Positions 8,941 through 16,906 of a stretch of DNA of 64,000 nt are shown one piece after another. The position numbers and the translations under genes are program-made. The notes under the pieces were generated by a model. The model worked only from the letters and a program-made list of their open reading frames with translations, had not been told where the DNA came from and searched no databases. How positions within the stretch are numbered: the first letter of the stretch is position 1; each line of letters opens with the position of its first letter. This DNA is from Chryseobacterium sp. Leaf404 (GTDB lineage: Bacteria > Bacteroidota > Bacteroidia > Flavobacteriales > Weeksellaceae): positions 496,745-560,744 of the forward strand of contig NZ_LMQM01000012.1 of NCBI RefSeq assembly GCF_001424145.1. The letters are read 5' to 3'.

Positions 8941-9960
8941 ATGAAGAATTTTTTAACCAGCAGAAAAAAAGTTACTGTTTTAATTGGTATTCTTTTGCTG
9001 ACCGTTTTTGCCCAAAGCTTATTTATTGTAAAGCTTTTCAACCAAAAAGATGACAAAAAATACGAAGTCAATCTGGTAAAAATAAATACCGAAAAAGACA
9101 GTATAGACTATCTGAAAATGAAATCTGACCTCGGGATGGTAGACAAAACCGTTACAGAACTCAACTCTTTTCTGAAAGCCAAAAACATCAACAACGGAAG
9201 GCTGGAAATGCTTGATCAGGACAGTATATCCAATTCAGTTTATCTTTCGAAACAGGCCAACCGGTACAGCGAATATCTGATGAATCTGCAGGAAAAACTT
9301 TTACAGGTGCCTTTAGGGATGCCTTCTGAAGGTTATATTTCATCCAATTTTGGCATCAGAAAAAATCCTATACCTTTCAAAAAAGTGATGGCTTCTGTAA
9401 GCAGTCCCAAGGCTGAAGTTCCGACGACAGTAGCAGCAGCTCCGGCTCCGGCTGTAAAAGCGGTTCCTGTGGAAAAAATTATTGAAGTAACAGACAGCTA
9501 CGGAAATAAAAGAGAAGTGAAAGTAATGGTGACTCCGAAAGCTCAGTCAGCTCCGGTGGCGAATTCAGGTTCAGGTTCAGCGGCACAGAGTACAGCAGTA
9601 AAAAGCCAACCTATTGAAAAAAACAACCCTCCTGCGGAAGCTGATCAGATGCAGTTTCACAAAGGTCTGGACATTGCAGTTCCATTTGGCTCAAACGTGA
9701 TTGCTACCGCTGCAGGGACCGTGATTTTTTCAGGGCAAAAAGGTGGTTACGGAAACTGTGTGATTGTTTCTCACGGTAACGGACTGGCAACTTTGTACGG
9801 ACATTTGTCTGAACTGATTGCCAAAACCAATGACAAGGTAAAGGTGGGACAGGTGATTGCGAAATCCGGTAATTCCGGACGTTCTACGGGACCGCATCTG
9901 CATTATGAAGTGCACAAAAACAATACGCCTGTGAACCCTAAACTTTTTATGAATTTTTAA
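8941..9960 (+). CDS. M23 family peptidoglycan metallopeptidase with large intra-domain insertion
   Basis: 339 residues. One N-terminal membrane anchor (about 12-31, VTVLIGILLL and onward) is followed by a coiled helical region (about 45-120), then the LytM/M23 catalytic domain. Zinc ligands are visible: HKGLDIA (His240, Asp244), GHLS (His288) and GPHLHYE (His309, His311). These enzymes cut peptide cross-links of peptidoglycan in the periplasm. The odd point is that the opening strand of the domain, SSNFGIRKNP (about 134-143), is separated from HKGLDIA by about 90 residues rich in Ala, Pro, Ser and Val. In most relatives this gap is roughly 10-20 residues. The insertion may be a flexible regulatory flap. 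Confidence 0.88.
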   Translation: MKNFLTSRKKVTVLIGILLLTVFAQSLFIVKLFNQKDDKKYEVNLVKINTEKDSIDYLKMKSDLGMVDKTVTELNSFLKAKNINNGRLEMLDQDSISNSVYLSKQANRYSEYLMNLQEKLLQVPLGMPSEGYISSNFGIRKNPIPFKKVMASVSSPKAEVPTTVAAAPAPAVKAVPVEKIIEVTDSYGNKREVKVMVTPKAQSAPVANSGSGSAAQSTAVKSQPIEKNNPPAEADQMQFHKGLDIAVPFGSNVIATAAGTVIFSGQKGGYGNCVIVSHGNGLATLYGHLSELIAKTNDKVKVGQVIAKSGNSGRSTGPHLHYEVHKNNTPVNPKLFMNF

Positions 9961-10045
9961 AATTTAATATATTCAATTTTTATCGGTTTTTACCTGATGC
10001 CTGGTTAAATCTTCCCTTTGGGTCTTGAATTTATTTTATAAAACA

Positions 10046-10083
10046 AAAATTTCGGGTCAGCAAAATGCTGATCCGAAATTTTA
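10046..10083. terminator. Bidirectional terminator hairpin
   Basis: AAATTTCGGGTCAGCA and TGCTGATCCGAAATTT pair around an AAA loop with one mismatch, flanked by A and T runs. It serves the M23 gene (+) and the convergent NAD(P)H-binding gene (-). Confidence 0.85.
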
Positions 10084-10100
10084 TTTTAGGCTTTTAACAG

Positions 10101-10754
10101 TTAGTAAGCAGCGGTAAATCTTTCACGGATATGATTATTCTGCTCAAGCTCATCCACCAAAACCACGGCAACGTCTTCTACAGAAAGCACACTTCTTCCC
10201 TCTTCATTAAAAACCGGATTTTCTAAACCTGTTCTGTATTCTCCGACTCTTACACCAGCGGTTCCCGGATGCATTTCAATTGCAGGGCTGAAAAAGGTCC
10301 AGTCGAGCACCGTATTTTTCTTAATCACATCAAGATAATCTCTTGCTGCAGTTGCTCCGGGTTTGATGTCTGCAGGGAAATCCGGACTGTCTACCAGTTG
10401 GTTTCCGTCTATGTATAAACTTCCTGCGCCGCCCACGGTAATAAATCTTTTCACGCCAGAATTTTCTACCGCTTTTTCTATTTTAATAGAACCATTCAGA
10501 AAATCATCGTACAAATTAGGATTCGTCCAGCCTGGATTGAATGTGTTGATTACTGCATCGTTTCCTTTCAAAGCTTCAGAAAGTTCTTCCGTATTGTTGA
10601 TATCAACATTTTTCGCTGATACATTTTCCAAAGCCGGAACTTTGGAGACATCCCTTGCCAGGGCTTCCACCTGATATCCTCTGTCTGATAATTCTTTTAC
10701 TACTTTTGCTCCCACAAATCCTGTGGCACCAATTACTGCTACTTTTCTGCTCAT
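10101..10754 (-). CDS. NAD(P)H-binding (atypical SDR / NmrA-like) protein
   Basis: 217 residues. The N-terminus KVAVIGATGFVGAKVVKEL carries the GxxGxxG motif of extended or atypical SDRs. AVINTFNPGW and KRFITVGGAGSLY follow the NmrA/YwnB pattern. The classical YxxxK pair is absent, so it may bind NAD(P)H as a redox sensor or act as a reductase such as the anthrone-oxygenase-like group. It is followed upstream by an Rrf2 regulator on the same strand. A 19-bp palindrome at 10816-10834 is nearly identical to one at the regulator's own promoter, so the Rrf2 protein probably controls this gene. Bacillus subtilis has a similar YwnA/YwnB pair. Confidence 0.82.
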   Translation of the reverse strand: MSRKVAVIGATGFVGAKVVKELSDRGYQVEALARDVSKVPALENVSAKNVDINNTEELSEALKGNDAVINTFNPGWTNPNLYDDFLNGSIKIEKAVENSGVKRFITVGGAGSLYIDGNQLVDSPDFPADIKPGATAARDYLDVIKKNTVLDWTFFSPAIEMHPGTAGVRVGEYRTGLENPVFNEEGRSVLSVEDVAVVLVDELEQNNHIRERFTAAY

Positions 10755-10815
10755 AATTTTCTATTTTTTAATTAAATTTTATCAATCTTTCGGTTTCGAT
10801 TTTCTCTATTTTAAT

Positions 10816-10834
10816 TGTAATGATTTTTATTACA
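10816..10834. promoter_or_regulatory. Probable Rrf2 operator before the NAD(P)H-binding gene
   Basis: TGTAAT-N7-ATTACA, an exact 6+6 bp palindrome with a T-rich spacer, 62 bases before the start at 10754. It agrees at 17 of 19 positions with the site at 11295-11313. Confidence 0.65.
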
Positions 10835-10852
10835 TTTATGTTTAAAAAAAAA

Positions 10853-11263
10853 TTACTTAAACTGATCAGCAAATTCTTTCAGGTTTTTGTTTCCCAGAAA
10901 GTCAACAACGAGCTGATCTGTTTCCACAAATAAATTCTTTAAATTTTCATTAATACATTTTCCGATGGGGCAAACAGGATTGGGATTCTGATTTTTTCTG
11001 CCCAATACTTCAGCGTTTTTTATGGCTGTGTAAATATCTGAAATTTTAATTTTTGAGGGATCTGTAGCAATCTGGCTTCCTCCTATCTTACCCTGTCTGC
11101 TGACCACAAGATTTGAATCTCTAAGGACTCCCAATTCCTTACGAACAATCACGGGATTGATGTTGATGCTTCCTGCAATCCAGTCAGACGTAAGCCATTC
11201 TTCGGGGCATTTTGCCAGAAGAGTCATGATGTGTATCGCTGTTGCAAATCTTGTATTGCTCAT
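10853..11263 (-). CDS. Rrf2 family transcriptional regulator
   Basis: 136 residues. The N-terminal winged helix (FATAIHIMTLLAKC, then WLTSDWIAGSININPVIVRK and VVSRQGKIGGSQIA) is the Rrf2 pattern, closest in look to YwnA-type members. Two cysteines in VCPIGKC near residue 95 could sense redox state or bind a cofactor, but the three-cysteine set of IscR/NsrR iron-sulfur regulators is not complete. Its own promoter holds a palindrome overlapping the expected -33 region (11295-11313), and a near copy precedes the next gene, so autorepression and repression of the NAD(P)H-binding protein are likely. The inducing signal is unknown. Confidence 0.88.
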   Translation of the reverse strand: MSNTRFATAIHIMTLLAKCPEEWLTSDWIAGSININPVIVRKELGVLRDSNLVVSRQGKIGGSQIATDPSKIKISDIYTAIKNAEVLGRKNQNPNPVCPIGKCINENLKNLFVETDQLVVDFLGNKNLKEFADQFK

Positions 11264-11274
11264 AATTATACTGC

Positions 11275-11313
11275 AAAGATAGGAAAATTTTTAATGTAAT
11301 AGTTTTTATTACA
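11275..11313 (-). promoter_or_regulatory. Promoter and operator of the Rrf2 gene
   Basis: On the minus strand TATCTTTG (11275-11282) is a perfect -7 box. Just upstream, 11295-11313 is the palindrome TGTAAT-N7-ATTACA, where it would cover the -33 element. This is the placement expected for a repressor site. Confidence 0.65.
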
Positions 11314-11328
11314 ATTAAAATTGAAAAT

Positions 11329-11352
11329 AAAAGCAATCCTGAGACTGCTTTT
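11329..11352 (-). terminator. Terminator after the FKBP gene
   Basis: AAAAGCA (11329-11335) and TGCTTTT (11346-11352) pair; the minus-strand read continues into T-rich DNA. It separates the FKBP transcript from the Rrf2 promoter. Confidence 0.7.
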
Positions 11353-11357
11353 GCTTA

Positions 11358-11792
11358 TTATTTGATATCCAAAAGTTCCACTTCAAAAATCAATGTAGAA
11401 TTAGGACCGATTTCTTTGCTGATTTCCTGCTCGCCGTAAGCCAAATGCGGAGGCAAAATCAATCTCCATTTGCTTCCCACAGGCATTAATTGCAGAGCTT
11501 CTGTCCAGCCTTTTATTACTTTATTTAACGGGAATGATGCAGGAGTTCCTCTTTTAACAGAGCTGTCGAATACCTTTCCTGTAATAGTTGTACCGTGATA
11601 ATGACATTTTACAGTAGATCTCGGGCCTGGTTTTTCACCGTCACCTTCTGTGATAATTTCATACATTAAACCGCTTGGCAATTCTACGATGCTTTCTCTT
11701 TTCCCGTATTCAGCCATATATTCCTGGCCGTCTTTCAGGTTTTTTTCTGCCTGCTCTTTTCTTCTTTTAAATAACATATCTGCTACTCCCAT
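11358..11792 (-). CDS. FKBP-type peptidyl-prolyl cis-trans isomerase
   Basis: 144 residues. The C-terminal FKBP domain holds the expected blocks: VKCHYHGTTITGKVFDSS, FPLNKVIKGWTEALQLMPVG, WRLILPPHLAYGE and STLIFEVELL. A short charged helix (about 8-30) precedes it, as in Mip/FkpA-like proteins. No signal peptide is evident, so it is probably cytoplasmic. It speeds proline isomerisation during protein folding. A perfect -7 box (11806-11813) lies about 14 bases upstream of the start, which implies a very short leader. Confidence 0.93.
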   Translation of the reverse strand: MGVADMLFKRRKEQAEKNLKDGQEYMAEYGKRESIVELPSGLMYEIITEGDGEKPGPRSTVKCHYHGTTITGKVFDSSVKRGTPASFPLNKVIKGWTEALQLMPVGSKWRLILPPHLAYGEQEISKEIGPNSTLIFEVELLDIK

Positions 11793-11805
11793 AATTATTT
11801 TTTTG

Positions 11806-11813
11806 CAAAGATA
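11806..11813 (-). promoter_or_regulatory. -7 box of the FKBP gene
   Basis: TATCTTTG on the minus strand, an exact TAnnTTTG match followed by GC, close to the start codon at 11792. Confidence 0.55.
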
Positions 11814-12066
11814 GGGAATTGGCGGGAAGTGGGTGGTTGAGGGTTTGAGTGATTTAATGAGTTTGTGGGGTTAATGGATTAGATCTTTAGATTTTAGGAT
11901 TTTTAAACTCTTCTTATTTTGTGAGAGGAAATTTTTAGGTCAGAATATTTTTTTAAAAAAACTACTTCTCAACGCTTCTGTTTACAGCATACCAAACATT
12001 AAAAAACGTTTAATACTCTCGTAACTTAGAATTAAAAACTTGGTCATATACTTGACTTTTCAAATT

Positions 12067-13068
12067 ATGTTACACTACCTTAAATACAATAAAAATTTCG
12101 ACAAACTTTCTTTTGAAGAAAAAAAACTTCTGGATGAAGCCAAAAAAAGCATCGAAGATTTTGTGGAGGGCTCCCCCGAAATAAGTGACGTTAATTTTGC
12201 CACGAGAAATGCACACGCTAAAACTCATTCTGTACTTCAGGGCGTTTTAAAAATAAATCCTGAGCTCAGCGAATGTGTAAAATATATTTTCGATAAAGAT
12301 GAATATGATATTGTTGCGCGGATTTCTAATGCCAATTTAAAAATCAGTAAAAAACAAAAGCAGTTTCCTGCTTACGGATTTGCATTTAAAATAAAAGACG
12401 ACGCCGGACGCACGATTGCCAATTATCCTTTGGTGAATTTCCCGCTATTTCCGGTGAATTGTGCTATAAACTTTCTCCAGCTTTTCACCAATATTAACCG
12501 TTTTTATTTAAAAAAAATAAGAACATTTTTTCCTCTGCTTAAAAGCTGCTATAAGATTCTTCCTTCTGCATTTACCCGCGATTTTCTATATGAAATTATG
12601 AAATTTTTAAAGAGGAAAAACAACTTTATCCTTTCTCAGGAATTTTATTCTGTAGGTGCTTTCAGAATGGATGACCGAATGGTGAAAATTAAAATTATTC
12701 CTGTAAATGTTCCTGTAAAATATCCTAAAAAAGGAACGGTTAGAAAGAAAATCAGAACGTATTTTAAAGATTCAGGTTATACTGCGGATGTTATGATGCA
12801 GGTTTGCTATGACCTCACCAATCAGCCCATCAACAAACTTAATGTACACTGGAAAAACACGCAGGATATTCTTTTGGGACAAATTGTATTTGAAAAGAAT
12901 TCAGTTTTAAGTCCCAATAATTGTGAGCATGAACTTCTGTCGTTTAATCCTTTTGAAAGTGCGGAAATCTTTCAACCTGTAGGAAAAATTCAAAAATTAA
13001 GAGACGAGGCGTATAAAGCTTCGCTGCAGACAAGGAAGAAAATTAATAAGCTTTTGAAATATAAGTGA
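12067..13068 (+). CDS. Catalase-like heme-domain protein (y4iL-like)
   Basis: I choose the ATG at 12067 over a TTG at 12040, giving 333 residues. Family cues are RNAHAKTHSVLQGVLKI near residue 52 (the region of the distal histidine in catalases), YPLVNFPLF, and the C-terminal HELLSFNPFESAEIFQPVG followed by LRDEAYKAS, which is typical of the small catalase-related y4iL group. True catalase activity is uncertain; relatives may be peroxidases or bind heme for other reasons. There is no signal peptide. The gene stands alone; 11814-12066 upstream holds only GT-rich low-complexity DNA. Confidence 0.78.
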   Translation: MLHYLKYNKNFDKLSFEEKKLLDEAKKSIEDFVEGSPEISDVNFATRNAHAKTHSVLQGVLKINPELSECVKYIFDKDEYDIVARISNANLKISKKQKQFPAYGFAFKIKDDAGRTIANYPLVNFPLFPVNCAINFLQLFTNINRFYLKKIRTFFPLLKSCYKILPSAFTRDFLYEIMKFLKRKNNFILSQEFYSVGAFRMDDRMVKIKIIPVNVPVKYPKKGTVRKKIRTYFKDSGYTADVMMQVCYDLTNQPINKLNVHWKNTQDILLGQIVFEKNSVLSPNNCEHELLSFNPFESAEIFQPVGKIQKLRDEAYKASLQTRKKINKLLKYK

Positions 13069-13170
13069 GTTAGGTGATGGATGATAGAAGATGATAGAAG
13101 ATGGAAGAAGATGAAAATAAACTACTTTTTTTTGAAAAATTTTCATAGAAACCTTCAAGGTTTGAATACA

Positions 13171-13227
13171 TAAAAAAAGGCTGTACAAATTGTAAAGCCT
13201 TTTTTTATTAGTTTTCTGATTTTTCAG
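13171..13227. repeat. Direct repeat copy A: terminator plus a copy of the terC 3' end
   Basis: Holds AAAAAGGCT...AAGCCTTTTT (a strong hairpin with A and T runs) followed by bases that read EKSEN-stop on the minus strand, exactly the end of TerC. The same 57-bp block occurs at 13997-14053 with a few differences. The hairpin should terminate transcripts from both sides. Confidence 0.75.
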
Positions 13228-13252
13228 AAATTTACAGTGCGGTCATACAGAT

Positions 13253-13975
13253 TCAAAGCTTTAATAAGATGAAGTATTCACCTTGAGTACTGAACCCTTC
13301 ATAAACTCTAAAATTCTTTTTCATTAGTTCCTGAATCTTTTTCTCTTTGATGCCTATCTTTTGTACTGCCTGTATAGCATAAATTTCACCTTCTCCCCTG
13401 ATTTGAACTTTATAAATTCCCAATTTACCATTTAATGTCTTATCAAGTTTAGTAAAATCGCTTATTGCCTTCTTTTTTTGAATATCATATTTATTAGAAA
13501 GATCTTCATACTCAGCAAACTTACCAAAATATATTTTTGACTTATTTTTCTCAATAACATTAAAAATACTTTCATATTCTTTAATAACCTTATAATCCGA
13601 AATTTGAGGCATTGCGCTACATGACGACGCATAATATTCACCATTCCTATTTTTAGAAAGCAAAATTAAATACTTTTCTCCTTTTCTTATTAATATCCCA
13701 CAAGACCCTGAATTTATAAAGTTACTTGCTCCAAATACATTCAATACCTTAAACCCTGTGCCTTTGTAGATTTTTTCAAATTTTATGTCTGCTGTGTAAA
13801 GTGTCCCGCCTTGCTGAACATTGGAATCTCTGTCTCCATAAGTATTTTCTACCATAACTAACGCAACAACATCAGCATCCAGATAGCTCTGTGCAAGACT
13901 TTTACTCACACATTTACAGGCAAAAACCGGAGTAATTCCGGCAAGAAACAATATCAGGATGATGTAATTTTTCAT
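13253..13975 (-). CDS. Exported hypothetical protein with TIMP/NTR-like N-terminus
   Basis: 240 residues. The signal peptide MKNYIILILFLAGITPVFA is followed at once by CKC, and the segment CKCVSKSLAQSYLDADVVAL with a later SGSCGILI resembles the netrin/TIMP-like fold, whose chain opens with C-x-C. The second half (after about 160) is helical and lysine-rich and ends YKVQIRGEGEIYAIQ then VYEGFSTQGEYFILLKL. I do not recognise a family for that half. A 57-bp direct repeat derived from the terC end lies on both sides, so the gene appears to have been inserted between terC and its original terminator. The NTR similarity is tentative. Confidence 0.6.
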   Translation of the reverse strand: MKNYIILILFLAGITPVFACKCVSKSLAQSYLDADVVALVMVENTYGDRDSNVQQGGTLYTADIKFEKIYKGTGFKVLNVFGASNFINSGSCGILIRKGEKYLILLSKNRNGEYYASSCSAMPQISDYKVIKEYESIFNVIEKNKSKIYFGKFAEYEDLSNKYDIQKKKAISDFTKLDKTLNGKLGIYKVQIRGEGEIYAIQAVQKIGIKEKKIQELMKKNFRVYEGFSTQGEYFILLKL

Positions 13976-13996
13976 AACATTTAATTTTAAGAAAAA

Positions 13997-14053
13997 TAAA
14001 AAAGGCCCTACAAATTGTAAAGCCTTTTCATATTAATTTTCTGATTTTTCAAT
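13997..14053. repeat. Direct repeat copy B: terC 3' end and terminator
   Basis: Covers the last codons of terC plus the hairpin AAAAGGCyyTACAAATTGTAAAGCCTTTT. It matches copy A at 13171-13227 and acts as the terC terminator. Confidence 0.75.
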
Positions 14054-15073
14054 TTCATCATCTTTCTTATCGGGAAAAATAATGGACAGTAGCACCGAAA
14101 TCACCAACACTCCACCTACAATTCCTAAAGAAACCGGTGATGAGATGTGATACCAAGGTGCAATCAGCATTTTTACCCCGATGAAGGCTAAAATAATTGC
14201 CAAACCGTAAGGAAGTTTGCTGAACATGTGAATGAAATTCGCAAGTAAAAAGTACAGTGATCTTAATCCTAAAATCGCAAAAATATTAGATGTATAAAGG
14301 ATAAACGGGTCATTTGAAATTGCAAAAATCGCCGGAATAGAATCCACTGCAAATAATACATCGGTAAATTCAATTACAGCCACCACAACCAAAAGCGGGG
14401 TTGCCATTTTAACTCCATTTTGTATGGTGAAGAACTTGTCGCCATCATAGTTATCAGAAACTTTCCAGAATTTCTTAATTAATTTTGCTCCTGCTGTATT
14501 GCTGTAGTCTTCATCATCATCTCCATCGCCATCGCCCCAGGATTTAATTCCTGCATAGATTAGGAACAATCCGAAAAGCGTCATTACAACGTTGATTCTC
14601 ACTGCATGACCGAAAATATTCATTTCAGGAAGGTAGGTTAAGTCAATCAACTCGACTCCTGCAAAAATAAAGATGGCTCTGAAAATCAAAGCTCCAATGA
14701 TTCCCCAGAACAAAACTTTGTGATGAAGGAATTTTGGTACTTTAAAAAATCCAAAAACGAGGATAAATACAAATAAATTATCCACGGACAGTGCTTTCTC
14801 AATCCAGTAAGCAGCCTGATACTGAGTAAATTTCTCTACTGCCACTGAATGACTCTCCGGACTTCCATCGGTATTGAAAACCCAATACACAACGCCGGAA
14901 AAAATCATCGAAAGTGAGATCCAGACAACTGACCAAATTGTAGCTTCTTTAGAAGAAACTTCATGACTTTTTTTGTTGAAAACTCCCAAATCCAGGAGCA
15001 GCATGATAACGACTGTTACCGCAAATCCCCACACCAGGCCTGGGTGAAGATCTAAAATATTGTGTTGTTCCAC
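14033..15073 (-). CDS. terC: TerC/Alx family membrane protein
   Basis: 346 residues with about eight or nine membrane segments. Family motifs are WIEKALSVDNLFVFILVFGFF (about 91-111), FWGIIGALIFRAIFI, and EFTDVLFAVDSIPAIFAIS (about 235-253), whose acidic residues in the membrane are thought to bind metal ions. An acidic cytoplasmic loop (GDGDGDDDEDY) lies near 185. TerC proteins export manganese or support metalation of secreted enzymes, and form part of Ter stress systems. A hairpin (15098-15129) and a terminator (15211-15230) lie between it and terD, so it may have its own promoter although it sits at the end of the ter cluster. Confidence 0.93.
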   Translation of the reverse strand: MEQHNILDLHPGLVWGFAVTVVIMLLLDLGVFNKKSHEVSSKEATIWSVVWISLSMIFSGVVYWVFNTDGSPESHSVAVEKFTQYQAAYWIEKALSVDNLFVFILVFGFFKVPKFLHHKVLFWGIIGALIFRAIFIFAGVELIDLTYLPEMNIFGHAVRINVVMTLFGLFLIYAGIKSWGDGDGDDDEDYSNTAGAKLIKKFWKVSDNYDGDKFFTIQNGVKMATPLLVVVAVIEFTDVLFAVDSIPAIFAISNDPFILYTSNIFAILGLRSLYFLLANFIHMFSKLPYGLAIILAFIGVKMLIAPWYHISSPVSLGIVGGVLVISVLLSIIFPDKKDDEIEKSEN

Positions 15074-15097
15074 TATATACTAAGTTTTATATCATAA

Positions 15098-15129
15098 AAG
15101 CAATAGCCGTAAAGATACAGCTATTGCTT
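15098..15129. terminator. Hairpin upstream of terC
   Basis: AAGCAATAGC (15098-15107) and GCTATTGCTT (15120-15129) form a perfect 10-bp stem. It could end the ter transcript or act in the terC leader. Confidence 0.5.
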
Positions 15130-15210
15130 AATTAGAATCTATTATGTTTAGGAAAAATCAAACTAATTCATAGTTTTGGCTAAAGCCGATATGATTTTAT
15201 CAAAATTTCA

Positions 15211-15230
15211 AAACGGGTTAAAGCCCGTTT
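15211..15230 (-). terminator. Terminator-like hairpin after the ter genes
   Basis: AAACGGG (15211-15217) pairs with CCCGTTT (15224-15230), 14 bases after the TerD stop. The block GGCTAAAGCC...AACGGG-TTAAAG-CCCGTTT looks like a dispersed flavobacterial repeat. Confidence 0.55.
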
Positions 15231-15243
15231 CTATTGAATTATT

Positions 15244-15855
15244 TTACAGGTATTTCTGTTTTACCGTTTCAATCGTCTGCTCCAGTTTTTTATCGCTGGT
15301 AGGGTCTCCGATGGCATTGAATTTCCATTCGTTGTTTCTTCTGTAAAAAACGCCCATCACCATGGCAACGTGACCGTTGAAAGACTTGTCATTTGCGATG
15401 TCATATTTCGCAAAAACTTCTCTTACATTCGTTGGAGTTCCTTCATAGATACGGATTGACGCAAAAGGAATCGTTCCGAAATCCTGACCTTTGTAGCTGT
15501 TTAAAACCAAAGCTACGTGATCAACATTCGAATCTAAGTTGGCAAAGTCAACAGTGATCACCTCATTATCCAAACCGTCATCACCATTTACATCGCCTGT
15601 TAAATCGTCTCCGCTGTGTTTTACAGAACCGTTTTTCGATTTTAAATTTCCAAAATAAATTACTTCTGTAGCATTTTTGTTAGTATCGTATAAAATACAG
15701 CTTCCATCTAAGTCCACTGCTTCTTTTGAAACGCCACCAAAAAAACTTTTCTTCTCGATTGCGCCCCAGTTGATGCCCACACATGCCTGTGAAAGCGTTG
15801 TTCCGTTTTCTTTTGTAAGGTTTATTCTCTGACCTTTTTGTAAGTTAATTGCCAT
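15244..15855 (-). CDS. terD: TerD family calcium-binding stress protein (second copy)
   Basis: 203 residues. The start MAINLQKGQRINLTKENG is the TerD opening. Calcium-site residues are seen in EAVDLDGSCILYD (about 45-57) and in HSGDDLTGD followed by GDDGLDNEVI (about 80-98). TerD proteins bind calcium, lie near the inner membrane and help resist tellurite, phage and other stress. It is in the middle of the ter cluster, 91 bases after the 317-residue unknown protein, and is longer than the other TerD copy. Confidence 0.93.
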   Translation of the reverse strand: MAINLQKGQRINLTKENGTTLSQACVGINWGAIEKKSFFGGVSKEAVDLDGSCILYDTNKNATEVIYFGNLKSKNGSVKHSGDDLTGDVNGDDGLDNEVITVDFANLDSNVDHVALVLNSYKGQDFGTIPFASIRIYEGTPTNVREVFAKYDIANDKSFNGHVAMVMGVFYRRNNEWKFNAIGDPTSDKKLEQTIETVKQKYL

Positions 15856-15946
15856 TATATTTGTTTGTTTTAGTTATATTTTAAACAGTGAATTGTCAAT
15901 TTCAATTCGACAATTATTGTAAATTTTTTACTTGTTATTTTTTACT

Positions 15947-16900
15947 CTAATTATTTAAATTCAAATTCAACATTGCCCGAAGGATATTGGTTTCTTCGTT
16001 CACATCGAAGATTTTGCTCATAATATCGATGCTTTCGAGGTTTTTCAGGTAGTCTTTGAGGACAGACTGTACATCTTCAGGAATAGTTTTTTTTCTCACT
16101 TCCATCGTTTCGGTCAGTTCATCATTTTTATCCTTAAGCTGACTGATGATGGAACTCTGATTGGAAACATTCTCAGAAATATCAATCGCAGTTAATTCAT
16201 CATCAATGAGATACAGTTTTTTTTCGTCTACATTAAAAATGAAATATTCATCACTCTGAAAAATCCTGAACAGCTCATATTCATTTCTTTCCAGTTTATA
16301 TCCGCAGACAAAACGAACCTTAAAATTCTGAATATTCAGTTTCCCTAAAAGCTTTCTTTCAATACAGTAATCCTGATATTGATAAAATGGTGCAGACTGA
16401 GGTTTCAGCTTGTCTTCATCGGCTTGGGTTCTGTAAAATTCGGCCCCATATTTTCTATGAAAGTATAAAACCTTATTCCAGTTGAGCGTACTTTTTTCAT
16501 CAATCAATTCCTGATAGAGATTCCTGAGATATTCAGAAAAAACACCACTGTAGATCTTCCTGTCGGTATCAAAACTGTCGGTTTTCTTTTCTTCAAATTT
16601 TGAAATATACCGTTTGTTGATGTTGATTTCGTTAATCACAGCCAGCAAATCGTTTTCCTTTTTCTTTTTGATCTTGGTTAAAAGTTCTATCAGACTGTCA
16701 GTGTACTGAAGATGAAAAAGTTCCAGTTTATGATAATCCAGCGTCTTGTTGTTATCAAAGAGATGATGAATAATGTCGGTTTTGATGTAGATTGCAATCA
16801 TATCCACATTTTCAAAAAAATTAGACAGAAGTTTAAGCCTTGTTAATCTTCTTTTACTCTGAGACATAATGTTTGCAACCTCCTCATTCACGCTTTGCAC
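15947..16900 (-). CDS. Unknown protein of the ter operon
   Basis: 317 residues, helical and charged throughout, no signal peptide or membrane segment. Visible blocks are LKLLSNFFENVDMIAIYIKTD (about 23-43), LYFHRKYGAEFYRTQADED in the middle, a beta-rich part FKVRFVCGYKLERNEYELFRIF (about 195-216), and a C-terminal coiled coil (about 250-300). I do not recognise a catalytic motif. It sits 6 bases downstream of telA and so is surely cotranscribed. By position it is a structural or adaptor part of the Ter complex, but that is inference only. Confidence 0.7.
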   Translation of the reverse strand: MQSVNEEVANIMSQSKRRLTRLKLLSNFFENVDMIAIYIKTDIIHHLFDNNKTLDYHKLELFHLQYTDSLIELLTKIKKKKENDLLAVINEININKRYISKFEEKKTDSFDTDRKIYSGVFSEYLRNLYQELIDEKSTLNWNKVLYFHRKYGAEFYRTQADEDKLKPQSAPFYQYQDYCIERKLLGKLNIQNFKVRFVCGYKLERNEYELFRIFQSDEYFIFNVDEKKLYLIDDELTAIDISENVSNQSSIISQLKDKNDELTETMEVRKKTIPEDVQSVLKDYLKNLESIDIMSKIFDVNEETNILRAMLNLNLNN

Positions 16901-16906
16901 TGTTTT

